A stretch of 64,000 nucleotides of DNA from Prosopocoilus inquinatus. Lineage: Eukaryota; Arthropoda; Insecta; Coleoptera; Lucanidae. Numbering within the stretch: the first letter of the stretch is position 1; every line of letters starts with the position of its first letter. Shown in pieces: positions 1 through 12,538 of this stretch. The stretch lies in assembly GCA_036172665.1 (NCBI GenBank), contig JAYKNF010000016.1, positions 2,046,001 to 2,110,000 of the forward strand, written 5' to 3'. Made by a program: the position numbers and the translations under genes. The notes beneath the pieces are model-generated. The model searched no databases, was not told where the DNA came from, and worked only from the letters and a program-made list of their open reading frames with translations.

Positions 1-109
1 ATCTAATCGACCCTTACTTATCTATCTTGTTATTTGACGTTACAATGGACTCCAGTAACTCCGATGTGAGATACGAATTTCTCGGACGCAGCAGAAGCTG
101 GAAATAGTT
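1..109 (+). repeat. Left-edge partial monomer (m25 type)
   Basis: The window opens inside a B-type monomer: atcgaccc, acaatgg, ctccgatgtgag and gaatttctc are the marks of m25 (also of m6, m14 and m22). The following monomer is m26, so m25 is the best assignment. Confidence 0.85.
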
Positions 110-2195
110 TTGAACGAAATAACACGTATTAGCGTTGTTCCTGTGTTGTATCTAATCGATCCTTACTTATCTATCATATTATTTGACGTTACGATGGACT
201 CCAGTAACTTTGATTTGAAGTACGAAGTTCTCGGACGCAGCAGAAGCTGGAAATAGTTTTGAACGAAATAGCACGTGTTAGCGTTGTTCCTGTGATGTAT
301 CTAATCGACCCTTACTTATCTATCTTGTTATTTGAAGTTACGATGGACTCCAGTAACTCCGATGTGAGATACGAAGTTCTCGGACGCAGCATAGGCTGGA
401 AATAGTTTCGAAAGAAACAACACGTATTAGCGTTGTTAATATGATGTATCTAATCGATCCTTACTTATCTATCTTGTTATTTGACGTTACGATGTACTCC
501 AGTAACTTTGATTTGAGATACGAAATTCTCGGACGCAGCAGAAGCTGGAAATAGTTTCGAACGAAACAACACGTATTAGCGTCGTTCCTGTGATGTATCT
601 AATAGATCGTTACTTATCTATCTTGTTATTTGACGTTACGATGGACTCCAGTAACTCCGATGGGAGATACGAAGTTCTCGGACGCAGCAGAAGCTGGAAA
701 TAGTTTAGAACGAAATAACACGTATTAGCGTTGTTCCTTTGATGTATCTAATCCATCCTTACTTATCTATCTTGTTATTTGACGTTACGATGGACTCCAG
801 TAACTTTGATTTTAGATACGAAGTTCTCGGACGCAGCAGAAGCTGGAAATAGTTTTGAACGAAATAACACGTGTCAGCGTTGTTCCTGTGATGTATCTAA
901 TCGACCCTTACTTATCTATCTTGTTATTTGACGTTACAATGGACTCCAGTAACTCCGATGTGAGATACGAATTTCTCGGACGCAGCAGAAGCTGGAAATA
1001 GTTTTGAACGAAACAACACGTATTAGCGTTGTTAATGTGATGTATCTAATCGATCCTTACTTATCTATCTTGTTATTTGACGTTACGATGGACTCCAGTA
1101 ACTTTGATTTGAGATAAGATGTTCTCGGACGCAGCAGAAGCTGGAAATAGTTTTGAACGAAACAACACGTATTAGCGTTGTTCCTGTGTTGTATCTAATC
1201 GATCCTTACTTATCTATCATATTATTTGACGTTACGATGGACTCCAGTAACTTTGATTTGAAGTACGAAGTTCTCGGACGCAGCAGAAGCTGGAAATAGT
1301 TTTGAAAGAAATAAAACGTATTAGCGTTGTTCCTGTGATGTATCTAATCGATCCTTACTTATCTATCTTGTTATTTGACGTTACGATGGACTCCAGTAAC
1401 TTTGATTTGAGATACGAAGTTTTCGGACGCAGCAGAAGCTGGAAATAGTTTTGAACGAAACAACACGTATTGGCGTTGTTCCTGTGATGTATCTAATCGA
1501 TCCTTACTTATCTATCTTGTTATTTGACGTTACGATGGACTCCAGTAACTTTGATTTGAGATACGAAGTTTTCGGACGCAGCAGAAGCTGGAAATAGTTT
1601 TGAACGAAACAACACGTATTAGCGTTGTTCCTGTGATGTATCTAATCGATCCTTACTTATCTATCTTGTTATTTGACGTTACGATGGACTCCAGTAACTT
1701 TGATTTGAGATAAGATGTTCTCGGACGCAGCAGAAGCTGGAAATAGTTTTGAACGAAACAACACGTATTAGCGTTGTTCCTGTGTTGTATCTAATCGATC
1801 CTTACTTATCTATCATATTATTTGACGTTACGATGGACTCCAGTAACTTTGATTTGAAGTACGAAGTTCTCGGACGCAGCAGAAGCTGGAAATAGTTTTG
1901 AAAGAAATAAAACGTATTAGCGTTGTTCCTGTGATGTATCTAATCGATCCTTACTTATCTATCTTGTTATTTGACGTTACGATGGACTCCAGTAACTTTG
2001 ATTTGAGATACGAAGTTTTCGGACGCAGCAGAAGCTGGAAATAGTTTTGAACGAAATAACACGTGTTAGCGTTGTTCCTGTGATGTACCTAATCGACCCT
2101 TACTTATCTATCTTGTTATTTGACGTTACGATGGACTCCAGTAACTCCGATGGGAGATACGAAGTTCTCGGACGCAGCAGAAGCTGGAAATAGTT
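110..2195 (+). repeat. HOR segment m26-m37 with a 4-monomer internal duplication
   Basis: Fourteen complete 149-bp monomers. The order by diagnostic bases is m26, m27 (cataggctgg), m28 (gttgttaatatg), m29 (agcgtcgttcc, atagatcg), m30 (cctttgatg, aatccatcc), m31 (gtgtcagcg), m32 (gttgttaatgtg), m33 (gtgttgtat), m34 (gaaagaaataaaa), m35 (attggcg), an m36/m32 hybrid, m33 again, m34 again, m37. The 4-monomer (596-bp) repetition around 1153..2046, together with loss of the second m35 and the true m36, is what unequal exchange between m32-like and m36-like monomers would leave. The segment from 1 to about 700 matches 5485 to about 6184, with one difference noticed (the ccgttggg base in m29). Confidence 0.85.
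1600..1748 (+). repeat. Hybrid monomer m36/m32
   Basis: It has the attagcgttgttcctg left part of m36 and the gagataagatgttctc right part of m32. It marks the exchange that duplicated m33-m34 downstream. Confidence 0.75.
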
Positions 2196-2315
2196 TTGAA
2201 CGAAATAACACGTATTAGCGTTGTTCCTGTGTTGTATCTAATCGATCCTTACTTATCTATCATATTATTTGACGTTACGATGGACTCCAGTAACTTTGAT
2301 TTGAAGTACGAAGTT
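2196..2315 (+). repeat. 120-bp monomer m1 (29-bp deletion), gttcctgtg subtype
   Basis: It runs tacgaag directly into ttttgaacg, missing ctcggacg to atagtt. A shared agtt at the two edges is a 4-bp microhomology. The next monomer starts at 2316. Confidence 0.96.
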
Positions 2316-5300
2316 TTGAACGAAACAACACGTATTAGCGTTGTTCCTGTGATGTATCTAATCGATCCTTACTTATCTATCTTGTTATTTGACGTTACGA
2401 TGGACTCCAGTAACTTTGATTTGAGATACGAAGTTTTCGGACGCAGCAGAAGCTGGAAATAGTTTTGAACGAAACAACACGTATTAGCTTTGTTCCTGTG
2501 ATGTATCTAATCGATCCTTACTTATCTATCTTGTTATTTGACGTTACGATGGACTGCAGTAACTTTGATTTGAGATACGAAGTTCTCGGACGCAGCAGAA
2601 GCTGGAAATAGTTTTGAACGAAATAACACGTGTTAGCGTTGTTCCTGTGATGTACCTAATCGACCCTTACTTATCTATCTTGTTATTTGACGTTACGATG
2701 TACTCCAGTAACTCCGATGGGAGATACGAAGTTCTCGGACGCAGCAGAAGCTGGATATAGTTTAGAACGAAATAACACGTATTATCGTTGTTCCTGTGAT
2801 GTATCTAATCGATCCTTACTTATCTATCTTGTTATTTGACGTTACGATGGACTCCAGTAACTTTGATTTGAGATACGATGTTCTCGGACGCAGCAGAAGC
2901 TGGAAATAGTTTTGAACGAAATAACACGTGTTAGCGTTGTTCCTGTGATGTATCTAATCGACCCTTACTTATCTATCTTGTTATTTGACGTTACAATGGA
3001 CTCCAGTAACTCCGATGTGAGATACGAATTTCTCGGACGCAGCAGAAGCTGGAAATAGTTTTGAACGAAACAACACGTATTAGCGTTGTTCCTGTGATGT
3101 ATCTAATCGATCCTTACTTATCTATCTTCTTATTTGACGTTACGATGGACTCCAGTAACTTTGGTTTGAGATACGAAGTTCTCGGACGCAGCAGAAGCTG
3201 GAAATAGTTTTGAACGAAATAACACGTGTTAGCGTTGTTCCTGTGATGTATCTAATCGACCCTTACTTATCTATCTTGTTATTTGACGTTACAATGGACT
3301 CCAGTAACTCCGATGTGAGATACGAAGTTTTCGGACGCAGCAGAAGCTGGAAATAGTTTTGAACGAAACAACACGTATTAGCGTTGTTCCTGTGATAGAT
3401 CTAATCGATCCTTACTTATCTATCTTGTTATTTGACGTTACGATGGACTCCAGTAACTTTGATTTGAGATACGAAGTTTTCGGACGCAGCAGAAGCTGGA
3501 AATAGTTTTGAACGAAACAACACGTATTAGCGTTGTTCCTGTGATGTATCTAATCGATCCTTACTTATCTATCTTGTTATTTGACGTAACGATGGACTCC
3601 AGTAACTTTGATTTGAAGTACGAAGTTCTCGGACGCAGCAGAAGCTGGAAATAGTTTTGAACGAAATAACATGTACTAGCGTTGTTCCTGTGATGTATCT
3701 AATCGATCCCTACTTATCTATCTTGTTATTTGACGTTACGATGGACTCCAGTATCTCTGATGTGAGATACGAAATTCTCGGACGCAGCAGAAGCTGGAAA
3801 TAGTTTTGAACGAAATAACACGTGTTAGCGTTGTTCCTGTGATGTATCTAATCGACCCTTACTTATCTATCTTGTTATTTGACGTTACAATGGACTCCAG
3901 TAACTCCGATGTGAGATACGAATTTCTCGGACGCAGCAGAAGCTGGAAATAGTTTTGAACGAAACAACACGTATTAGCGTTGTTCCTGTGATGTATCTAA
4001 TCGATCCTTACTTATCTATCTTCTTATTTGACGTTACGATGGACTCCAGTAACTTTGGTTTGAGATACGAAGTTCTCGGACGCAGCAGAAGCTGGAAATA
4101 GTTTTGAACGAAATAACACGTGTTAGCGTTGTTCCTGTGATGTATCTAATCGACCCTTACTTATCTATCTTGTTATTTGACGTTACAATGGACTCCAGTA
4201 ACTCCGATGTGAGATACGAAGTTTTCGGACGCAGCAGAAGCTGGAAATAGTTTTGAACGAAATAACACGTGTTAGCGTTGTTCCTGTGATGTATCTAATC
4301 GACCCTTACTTATCTATCTTGTTATTTGACGTTACAATGGACTCCAGTAACTTTGATTTGAAGTACGAAGTTCTCGGACGCAGCAGAAGCTGGAAATAGT
4401 TTTGAACGAAATAAAACGTATTAGCGTTGTTCCTGTGATGTATCTAATCGATCCTTACTTATCTATCATATTATTTGACGTTACGATGGACTCCAGTAAC
4501 TCCGATGTGAGATACGAAGTTCTCGGACGCAGCAGAAGCTGGAAATAGTTTTGAACGAAACAACACGTATTAGCGTTGTTCCTGTGTTGTATCTAATCGA
4601 TCCTTACTTATCTATCATATTATTTGACGTTACGATGGACTCCAGTAACTTTGAATTGAAGTACGAAGTTCTCGGACGCAGCAGAAGCTGGAAATAGTTT
4701 TGAACGAAATAACACGTATTAGCGTTGTTCCTGTGATGTATCTAATCGATCCTTACTTATCTATCTTGTTATTTGACGTAACGATGGACTCCAGTAACTT
4801 TGATTTGAGATAAGATGTTCTTGGACGCAGCAGAAGCTGGAAATAGTTTTGAACGAAATAGCACGTGTTAGCGTTGTTCCTGTGATGTATCTAATCGACC
4901 CTTACTTATCTATCTTGTTATTTGACATTACGATGGACTCCAGTAACTTTGATTTGAAGTACGAAATTCTCGGACGCAGCAGAAGCTGGAAATAGTTTTG
5001 AACGAAATAACACGTATTAGCGTTGTTCCTGTGATGTATCTAATCGACCCTTACTTATCTATCTTGTTATTTGACGTTACAATGGACTCCAGTAACTCCG
5101 ATGTGAGATACGAATTTCTCGGACGCAGCAGAAGCTGGAAATAGTTTAGAACGAAATAACACGTATTAACGTTGTTCCTGTGTTGTATCTAATCTATCCT
5201 TACTTATCTATCATATTATTTGACGTTACGATGGACTCCAGTAACTTTGATTTGAAGTACGAAGTTCTCGGACGCAGCAGAAGCTGGAAATAGTTTTGAA

Positions 5301-6934
5301 CGAAACAACACGTATTAGCGTTGTTCCTGTGATGTATCTAATCGATCCTTACTTATCTATCTTGTTATTTGACGTTACGATGGACTCCTGTAACTTTGGT
5401 TTGAGATACGAAGTTCTCGGACGCAGCAGAAGCTGGAAATAGTTTTGAACGAAATAACACGTGTTAGCGTTGTTCCTGTGATGTATCTAATCGACCCTTA
5501 CTTATCTATCTTGTTATTTGACGTTACAATGGACTCCAGTAACTCCGATGTGAGATACGAATTTCTCGGACGCAGCAGAAGCTGGAAATAGTTTTGAACG
5601 AAATAACACGTATTAGCGTTGTTCCTGTGTTGTATCTAATCGATCCTTACTTATCTATCATATTATTTGACGTTACGATGGACTCCAGTAACTTTGATTT
5701 GAAGTACGAAGTTCTCGGACGCAGCAGAAGCTGGAAATAGTTTTGAACGAAATAGCACGTGTTAGCGTTGTTCCTGTGATGTATCTAATCGACCCTTACT
5801 TATCTATCTTGTTATTTGAAGTTACGATGGACTCCAGTAACTCCGATGTGAGATACGAAGTTCTCGGACGCAGCATAGGCTGGAAATAGTTTCGAAAGAA
5901 ACAACACGTATTAGCGTTGTTAATATGATGTATCTAATCGATCCTTACTTATCTATCTTGTTATTTGACGTTACGATGTACTCCAGTAACTTTGATTTGA
6001 GATACGAAATTCTCGGACGCAGCAGAAGCTGGAAATAGTTTCGAACGAAACAACACGTATTAGCGTCGTTCCTGTGATGTATCTAATAGATCGTTACTTA
6101 TCTATCTTGTTATTTGACGTTACGATGGACTCCAGTAACTCCGTTGGGAGATACGAAGTTCTCGGACGCAGCAGAAGCTGGAAATAGTTTTGAACGAAAC
6201 AACACGTATTAGCGTTGTTCCTGTGTTGTATCTAATCGATCCTTACTTATCTATCATATTATTTGACGTTACGATGGACTCCAGTAACTTTGATTTGAAG
6301 TACGAAGTTCTCGGACGCAGCAGAAGCTGGAAATAGTTTTGAAAGAAATAAAACGTATTAGCGTTGTTCCTGTGATGTATCTAATCGATCCTTACTTATC
6401 TATCTTGTTATTTGACGTTACGATGGACTCCAGTAACTTTGATTTGAGATACGAAGTTTTCGGACGCAGCAGAAGCTGGAAATAGTTTTGAACGAAACAA
6501 CACGTATTGGCGTTGTTCCTGTGATGTATCTAATCGATCCTTACTTATCTATCTTGTTATTTGACGTTACGATGGACTCCAGTAACTTTGATTTGAGATA
6601 CGAAGTTTTCGGACGCAGCAGAAGCTGGAAATAGTTTTGAACGAAACAACACGTATTAGCGTTGTTCCTGTGATGTATCTAATCGATCCTTACTTATCTA
6701 TCTTGTTATTTGACGTTACGATGGACTGCAGTAACTTTGATTTGAGATACGAAGTTCTCGGACGCAGCAGAAGCTGGAAATAGTTTTGAACGAAATAACA
6801 CGTGTTAGCGTTGTTCCTGTGATGTACCTAATCGACCCTTACTTATCTATCTTGTTATTTGACGTTACGATGGACTCCAGTAACTCCGATGGGAGATACG
6901 AAGTTCTCGGACGCAGCAGAAGCTGGAAATAGTT
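2196..6934 (+). repeat. 32-monomer HOR variant (4,739 bp)
   Basis: This copy starts with the 120-bp m1 and runs m1-m11, m14-m29, m33-m37. Compared with the 37-mer at 6935 it lacks m12-m13 (junction at about 3805/3806) and m30-m32 (junction at about 6189/6190). Its length equals 120 + 31x149. Private variants include attatcg in m5 (about 2785) and ccgttggg in m29 (about 6143). Both deletions remove whole monomers and keep the 149-bp register, as expected for homologous exchange between paralogous monomers rather than random breakage. Confidence 0.88.
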
Positions 6935-7054
6935 TTGAACGAAATAACACGTATTAGCGTTGTTCCTGTGTTGTATCTAATCGATCCTTACTTATCTATC
7001 ATATTATTTGACGTTACGATGGACTCCAGTAACTTTGATTTGAAGTACGAAGTT
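6935..7054 (+). repeat. 120-bp monomer m1, gttcctgtg subtype
   Basis: Same 29-bp deletion. It opens the reference 37-mer. The m2 that follows has a private gatccttgctt (about 7109). Confidence 0.96.
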
Positions 7055-7062
7055 TTGAACGA

Positions 7063-7084
7063 AACAACACGTATTAGCGTTGTT
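7063..7084 (+). other. Inverted repeat AACAAC...GTTGTT (representative)
   Basis: In m2 and the many monomers with gaaacaacac, AACAAC at monomer positions 9-14 pairs with GTTGTT at 25-30. One mismatch and one further C-G pair close on a 6-nt GTATTA loop. The position is fixed in every such monomer. Monomers with gaaataac lose one pair of the stem. A structural or protein-binding role is possible but not shown. Confidence 0.7.
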
Positions 7085-10000
7085 CCTGTGATGTATCTAA
7101 TCGATCCTTGCTTATCTATCTTGTTATTTGACGTTACGATGGACTCCAGTAACTTTGATTTGAGATACGAAGTTTTCGGACGCAGCAGAAGCTGGAAATA
7201 GTTTTGAACGAAACAACACGTATTAGCTTTGTTCCTGTGATGTATCTAATCGATCCTTACTTATCTATCTTGTTATTTGACGTTACGATGGACTGCAGTA
7301 ACTTTGATTTGAGATACGAAGTTCTCGGACGCAGCAGAAGCTGGAAATAGTTTTGAACGAAATAACACGTGTTAGCGTTGTTCCTGTGATGTACCTAATC
7401 GACCCTTACTTATCTATCTTGTTATTTGACGTTACGATGTACTCCAGTAACTCCGATGGGAGATACGAAGTTCTCGGACGCAGCAGAAGCTGGATATAGT
7501 TTAGAACGAAATAACACGTATTAGCGTTGTTCCTGTGATGTATCTAATCGATCCTTACTTATCTATCTTGTTATTTGACGTTACGATGGACTCCAGTAAC
7601 TTTGATTTGAGATACGATGTTCTCGGACGCAGCAGAAGCTGGAAATAGTTTTGAACGAAATAACACGTGTTAGCGTTGTTCCTGTGATGTATCTAATCGA
7701 CCCTTACTTATCTATCTTGTTATTTGACGTTACAATGGACTCCAGTAACTCCGATGTGAGATACGAATTTCTCGGACGCAGCAGAAGCTGGAAATAGTTT
7801 TGAACGAAACAACACGTATTAGCGTTGTTCCTGTGATGTATCTAATCGATCCTTACTTATCTATCTTCTTATTTGACGTTACGATGGACTCCAGTAACTT
7901 TGGTTTGAGATACGAAGTTCTCGGACGCAGCAGAAGCTGGAAATAGTTTTGAACGAAATAACACGTGTTAGCGTTGTTCCTGTGATGTATCTAATCGACC
8001 CTTACTTATCTATCTTGTTATTTGACGTTACAATGGACTCCAGTAACTCCGATGTGAGATACGAAGTTTTCGGACGCAGCAGAAGCTGGAAATAGTTTTG
8101 AACGAAACAACACGTATTAGCGTTGTTCCTGTGATAGATCTAATCGATCCTTACTTATCTATCTTGTTATTTGACGTTACGATGGACTCCAGTAACTTTG
8201 ATTTGAGATACGAAGTTTTCGGACGCAGCAGAAGCTGGAAATAGTTTTGAACGAAACAACACGTATTAGCGTTGTTCCTGTGATGTATCTAATCGATCCT
8301 TACTTATCTATCTTGTTATTTGACGTAACGATGGACTCCAGTAACTTTGATTTGAAGTACGAAGTTCTCGGACGCAGCAGAAGCTGGAAATAGTTTTGAA
8401 CGAAATAACATGTACTAGCGTTGTTCCTGTGATGTATCTAATCGATCCCTACTTATCTATCTTGTTATTTGACGTTACGATGGACTCCAGTATCTCTGAT
8501 GTGAGATACGAAATTCTCGGACGCAGCAGAAGCTGGAAATAGTTTTGAACGAAATAACATGTATTAGCGTTGTTCCTGTGATGTATCTAATCGATCCCTA
8601 CTTATCTATCTTGTTATTTGACGTTACGATGGACTCCAGTAACTCCGATGGGAGATACGAAGTTCTCGGACGCAGCAGAAGCTGGAAATAGTTTAGAACG
8701 AAATAACACGTATTAGCGTTGTTCCCTTGATGTATCTAATCGATCCTTACTTATCTATCTTGTTATTTGACGTTACGATGGACTCCAGTAACTTTGATTT
8801 GAGATACGAAGTTCTCGGACGCAGCAGAAGCTGGAAATAGTTTTGAACGAAATAACACGTGTTAGCGTTGTTCCTGTGATGTATCTAATCGACCCTTACT
8901 TATCTATCTTGTTATTTGACGTTACAATGGACTCCAGTAACTCCGATGTGAGATACGAATTTCTCGGACGCAGCAGAAGCTGGAAATAGTTTTGAACGAA
9001 ACAACACGTATTAGCGTTGTTCCTGTGATGTATCTAATCGATCCTTACTTATCTATCTTCTTATTTGACGTTACGATGGACTCCAGTAACTTTGGTTTGA
9101 GATACGAAGTTCTCGGACGCAGCAGAAGCTGGAAATAGTTTTGAACGAAATAACACGTGTTAGCGTTGTTCCTGTGATGTATCTAATCGACCCTTACTTA
9201 TCTATCTTGTTATTTGACGTTACAATGGACTCCAGTAACTCCGATGTGAGATACGAAGTTTTCGGACGCAGCAGAAGCTGGAAATAGTTTTGAACGAAAT
9301 AACACGTGTTAGCGTTGTTCCTGTGATGTATCTAATCGACCCTTACTTATCTATCTTGTTATTTGACGTTACAATGGACTCCAGTAACTTTGATTTGAAG
9401 TACGAAGTTCTCGGACGCAGCAGAAGCTGGAAATAGTTTTGAACGAAATAAAACGTATTAGCGTTGTTCCTGTGATGTATCTAATCGATCCTTACTTATC
9501 TATCATATTATTTGACGTTACGATGGACTCCAGTAACTCCGATGTGAGATACGAAGTTCTCGGACGCAGCAGAAGCTGGAAATAGTTTTGAACGAAACAA
9601 CACGTATTAGCGTTGTTCCTGTGTTGTATCTAATCGATCCTTACTTATCTATCATATTATTTGACGTTACGATGGACTCCAGTAACTTTGAATTGAAGTA
9701 CGAAGTTCTCGGACGCAGCAGAAGCTGGAAATAGTTTTGAACGAAATAACACGTATTAGCGTTGTTCCTGTGATGTATCTAATCGATCCTTACTTATCTA
9801 TCTTGTTATTTGACGTAACGATGGACTCCAGTAACTTTGATTTGAGATAAGATGTTCTTGGACGCAGCAGAAGCTGGAAATAGTTTTGAACGAAATAGCA
9901 CGTGTTAGCGTTGTTCCTGTGATGTATCTAATCGACCCTTACTTATCTATCTTGTTATTTGACATTACGATGGACTCCAGTAACTTTGATTTGAAGTACG

Positions 10001-12279
10001 AAATTCTCGGACGCAGCAGAAGCTGGAAATAGTTTTGAACGAAATAACACGTATTAGCGTTGTTCCTGTGATGTATCTAATCGACCCTTACTTATCTATC
10101 TTGTTATTTGACGTTACAATGGACTCCAGTAACTCCGATGTGAGATACGAATTTCTCGGACGCAGCAGAAGCTGGAAATAGTTTAGAACGAAATAACACG
10201 TATTAACGTTGTTCCTGTGTTGTATCTAATCTATCCTTACTTATCTATCATATTATTTGACGTTACGATGGACTCCAGTAACTTTGATTTGAAGTACGAA
10301 GTTCTCGGACGCAGCAGAAGCTGGAAATAGTTTTGAACGAAACAACACGTATTAGCGTTGTTCCTGTGATGTATCTAATCGATCCTTACTTATCTATCTT
10401 GTTATTTGACGTTACGATGGACTCCTGTAACTTTGGTTTGAGATACGAAGTTCTCGGACGCAGCAGAAGCTGGAAATAGTTTTGAACGAAATAACACGTG
10501 TTAGCGTTGTTCCTGTGATGTATCTAATCGACCCTTACTTATCTATCTTGTTATTTGACGTTACAATGGACTCCAGTAACTCCGATGTGAGATACGAATT
10601 TCTCGGACGCAGCAGAAGCTGGAAATAGTTTTGAACGAAATAACACGTATTAGCGTTGTTCCTGTGTTGTATCTAATCGATCCTTACTTATCTATCATAT
10701 TATTTGACGTTACGATGGACTCCAGTAACTTTGATTTGAAGTACGAAGTTCTCGGACGCAGCAGAAGCTGGAAATAGTTTTGAACGAAATAGCACGTGTT
10801 AGCGTTGTTCCTGTGATGTATCTAATCGACCCTTACTTATCTATCTTGTTATTTGAAGTTACGATGGACTCCAGTAACTCCGATGTGAGATACGAAGTTC
10901 TCGGACGCAGCATAGGCTGGAAATAGTTTCGAAAGAAACAACACGTATTAGCGTTGTTAATATGATGTATCTAATCGATCCTTACTTATCTATCTTGTTA
11001 TTTGACGTTACGATGTACTCCAGTAACTTTGATTTGAGATACGAAATTCTCGGACGCAGCAGAAGCTGGAAATAGTTTCGAACGAAACAACACGTATTAG
11101 CGTCGTTCCTGTGATGTATCTAATAGATCGTTACTTATCTATCTTGTTATTTGACGTTACGATGGACTCCAGTAACTCCGATGGGAGATACGAAGTTCTC
11201 GGACGCAGCAGAAGCTGGAAATAGTTTAGAACGAAATAACACGTATTAGCGTTGTTCCTTTGATGTATCTAATCCATCCTTACTTATCTATCTTGTTATT
11301 TGACGTTACGATGGACTCCAGTAACTTTGATTTTAGATACGAAGTTCTCGGACGCAGCAGAAGCTGGAAATAGTTTTGAACGAAATAACACGTGTCAGCG
11401 TTGTTCCTGTGATGTATCTAATCGACCCTTACTTATCTATCTTGTTATTTGACGTTACAATGGACTCCAGTAACTCCGATGTGAGATACGAATTTCTCGG
11501 ACGCAGCAGAAGCTGGAAATAGTTTTGAACGAAACAACACGTATTAGCGTTGTTAATGTGATGTATCTAATCGATCCTTACTTATCTATCTTGTTATTTG
11601 ACGTTACGATGGACTCCAGTAACTTTGATTTGAGATAAGATGTTCTCGGACGCAGCAGAAGCTGGAAATAGTTTTGAACGAAACAACACGTATTAGCGTT
11701 GTTCCTGTGTTGTATCTAATCGATCCTTACTTATCTATCATATTATTTGACGTTACGATGGACTCCAGTAACTTTGATTTGAAGTACGAAGTTCTCGGAC
11801 GCAGCAGAAGCTGGAAATAGTTTTGAAAGAAATAAAACGTATTAGCGTTGTTCCTGTGATGTATCTAATCGATCCTTACTTATCTATCTTGTTATTTGAC
11901 GTTACGATGGACTCCAGTAACTTTGATTTGAGATACGAAGTTTTCGGACGCAGCAGAAGCTGGAAATAGTTTTGAACGAAACAACACGTATTGGCGTTGT
12001 TCCTGTGATGTATCTAATCGATCCTTACTTATCTATCTTGTTATTTGACGTTACGATGGACTCCAGTAACTTTGATTTGAGATACGAAGTTTTCGGACGC
12101 AGCAGAAGCTGGAAATAGTTTTGAACGAAACAACACGTATTAGCGTTGTTCCTGTGATGTATCTAATCGATCCTTACTTATCTATCTTGTTATTTGACGT
12201 TACGATGGACTGCAGTAACTTTGATTTGAGATACGAAGTTCTCGGACGCAGCAGAAGCTGGAAATAGTTTTGAACGAAA

Positions 12280-12291
12280 TAACACGTGTTA
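12280..12291. other. Perfect 12-bp palindrome TAACACGTGTTA (representative)
   Basis: Positions 11-22 of m37. The same perfect dyad occurs at the same place in m4, m6, m8, m14, m16, m17, m25 and m37 of the reference HOR (8 of 37). Most other gaaataac monomers have the one-base-broken TAACACGTATTA. The centre CACGTG is an E-box-type core that basic helix-loop-helix proteins can bind; binding here is not shown. Confidence 0.8.
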
Positions 12292-12418
12292 GCGTTGTTC
12301 CTGTGATGTACCTAATCGACCCTTACTTATCTATCTTGTTATTTGACGTTACGATGGACTCCAGTAACTCCGATGGGAGATACGAAGTTCTCGGACGCAG
12401 CAGAAGCTGGAAATAGTT

Positions 12419-12538
12419 TTGAACGAAATAACACGTATTAGCGTTGTTCCTGTGTTGTATCTAATCGATCCTTACTTAGCTATCATATTATTTGACGTTA
12501 CGATGGACTCCAGTAACTTTGATTTGAAGTACGAAGTT
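12419..12538 (+). repeat. 120-bp monomer m1, gttcctgtg subtype
   Basis: Same deletion, 5,484 bp after the previous copy, with a private cttagctatc. Confidence 0.96.

Larger units (their letters stand above)
6935..12418 (+). repeat. Reference 37-monomer higher-order repeat (5,484 bp)
   Basis: One 120-bp plus thirty-six 149-bp monomers. Key: m1 gtgttgtat + 29-bp deletion; m2 gttttcgg; m3 agctttg, ctgcag; m4 gtaccta, gatgtactcc, ctggatatag; m5 gatgttctc; m6 B; m7 cttctta, tttggtttg; m8 B, gttttcgg; m9 gatagatc; m10 gacgtaacg, ttgaag; m11 catgtacta, gtatctctg; m12 catgtatta; m13 cccttgatg; m14 like m6; m15 like m7; m16 like m8; m17 B with ttgaag; m18 aataaaacg, ctccg; m19 tttgaattg; m20 gataagatgttcttgg; m21 aatagcac, gacatta; m22 B; m23 attaacg, aatctatcc; m24 cctgtaac; m25 B; m26 gtgttgtat, ttgaag; m27 gaagtta, cataggc; m28 taatatg; m29 agcgtcg; m30 ctttgatg; m31 gtgtcag; m32 taatgtg, gataag; m33 gtgttgtat; m34 gaaagaaat; m35 attggcg; m36 ctgcag; m37 gtaccta, gatgggag. 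B means atcgaccc with acaatgg and ctccgatgtgag. It is the only uninterrupted 37-mer in the window, but the orders m11-m37 and m1-m23 recur elsewhere. Confidence 0.92.

Noticed and set aside
408..705. CENP-B box in monomers with tttcgaacgaaac or gttttcggacgcag
   Set aside because: Only the TTCG part fits the mammalian box; the downstream CGGG or the central A is missing in each alignment I tried, on both strands.
2196..2462. 88-codon plus-strand ORF, present 14 times (also at 6935, 12419, 22321, 29392, 30555, 33357, 34520, 41196, 42359, 45161, 46324, 50467, 53418)
   Set aside because: It begins at TTG, not ATG, is just two satellite monomers fused in frame by the 29-bp deletion, and stops at the TAG present in nearly every monomer. 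There is no promoter, codon bias or known domain.
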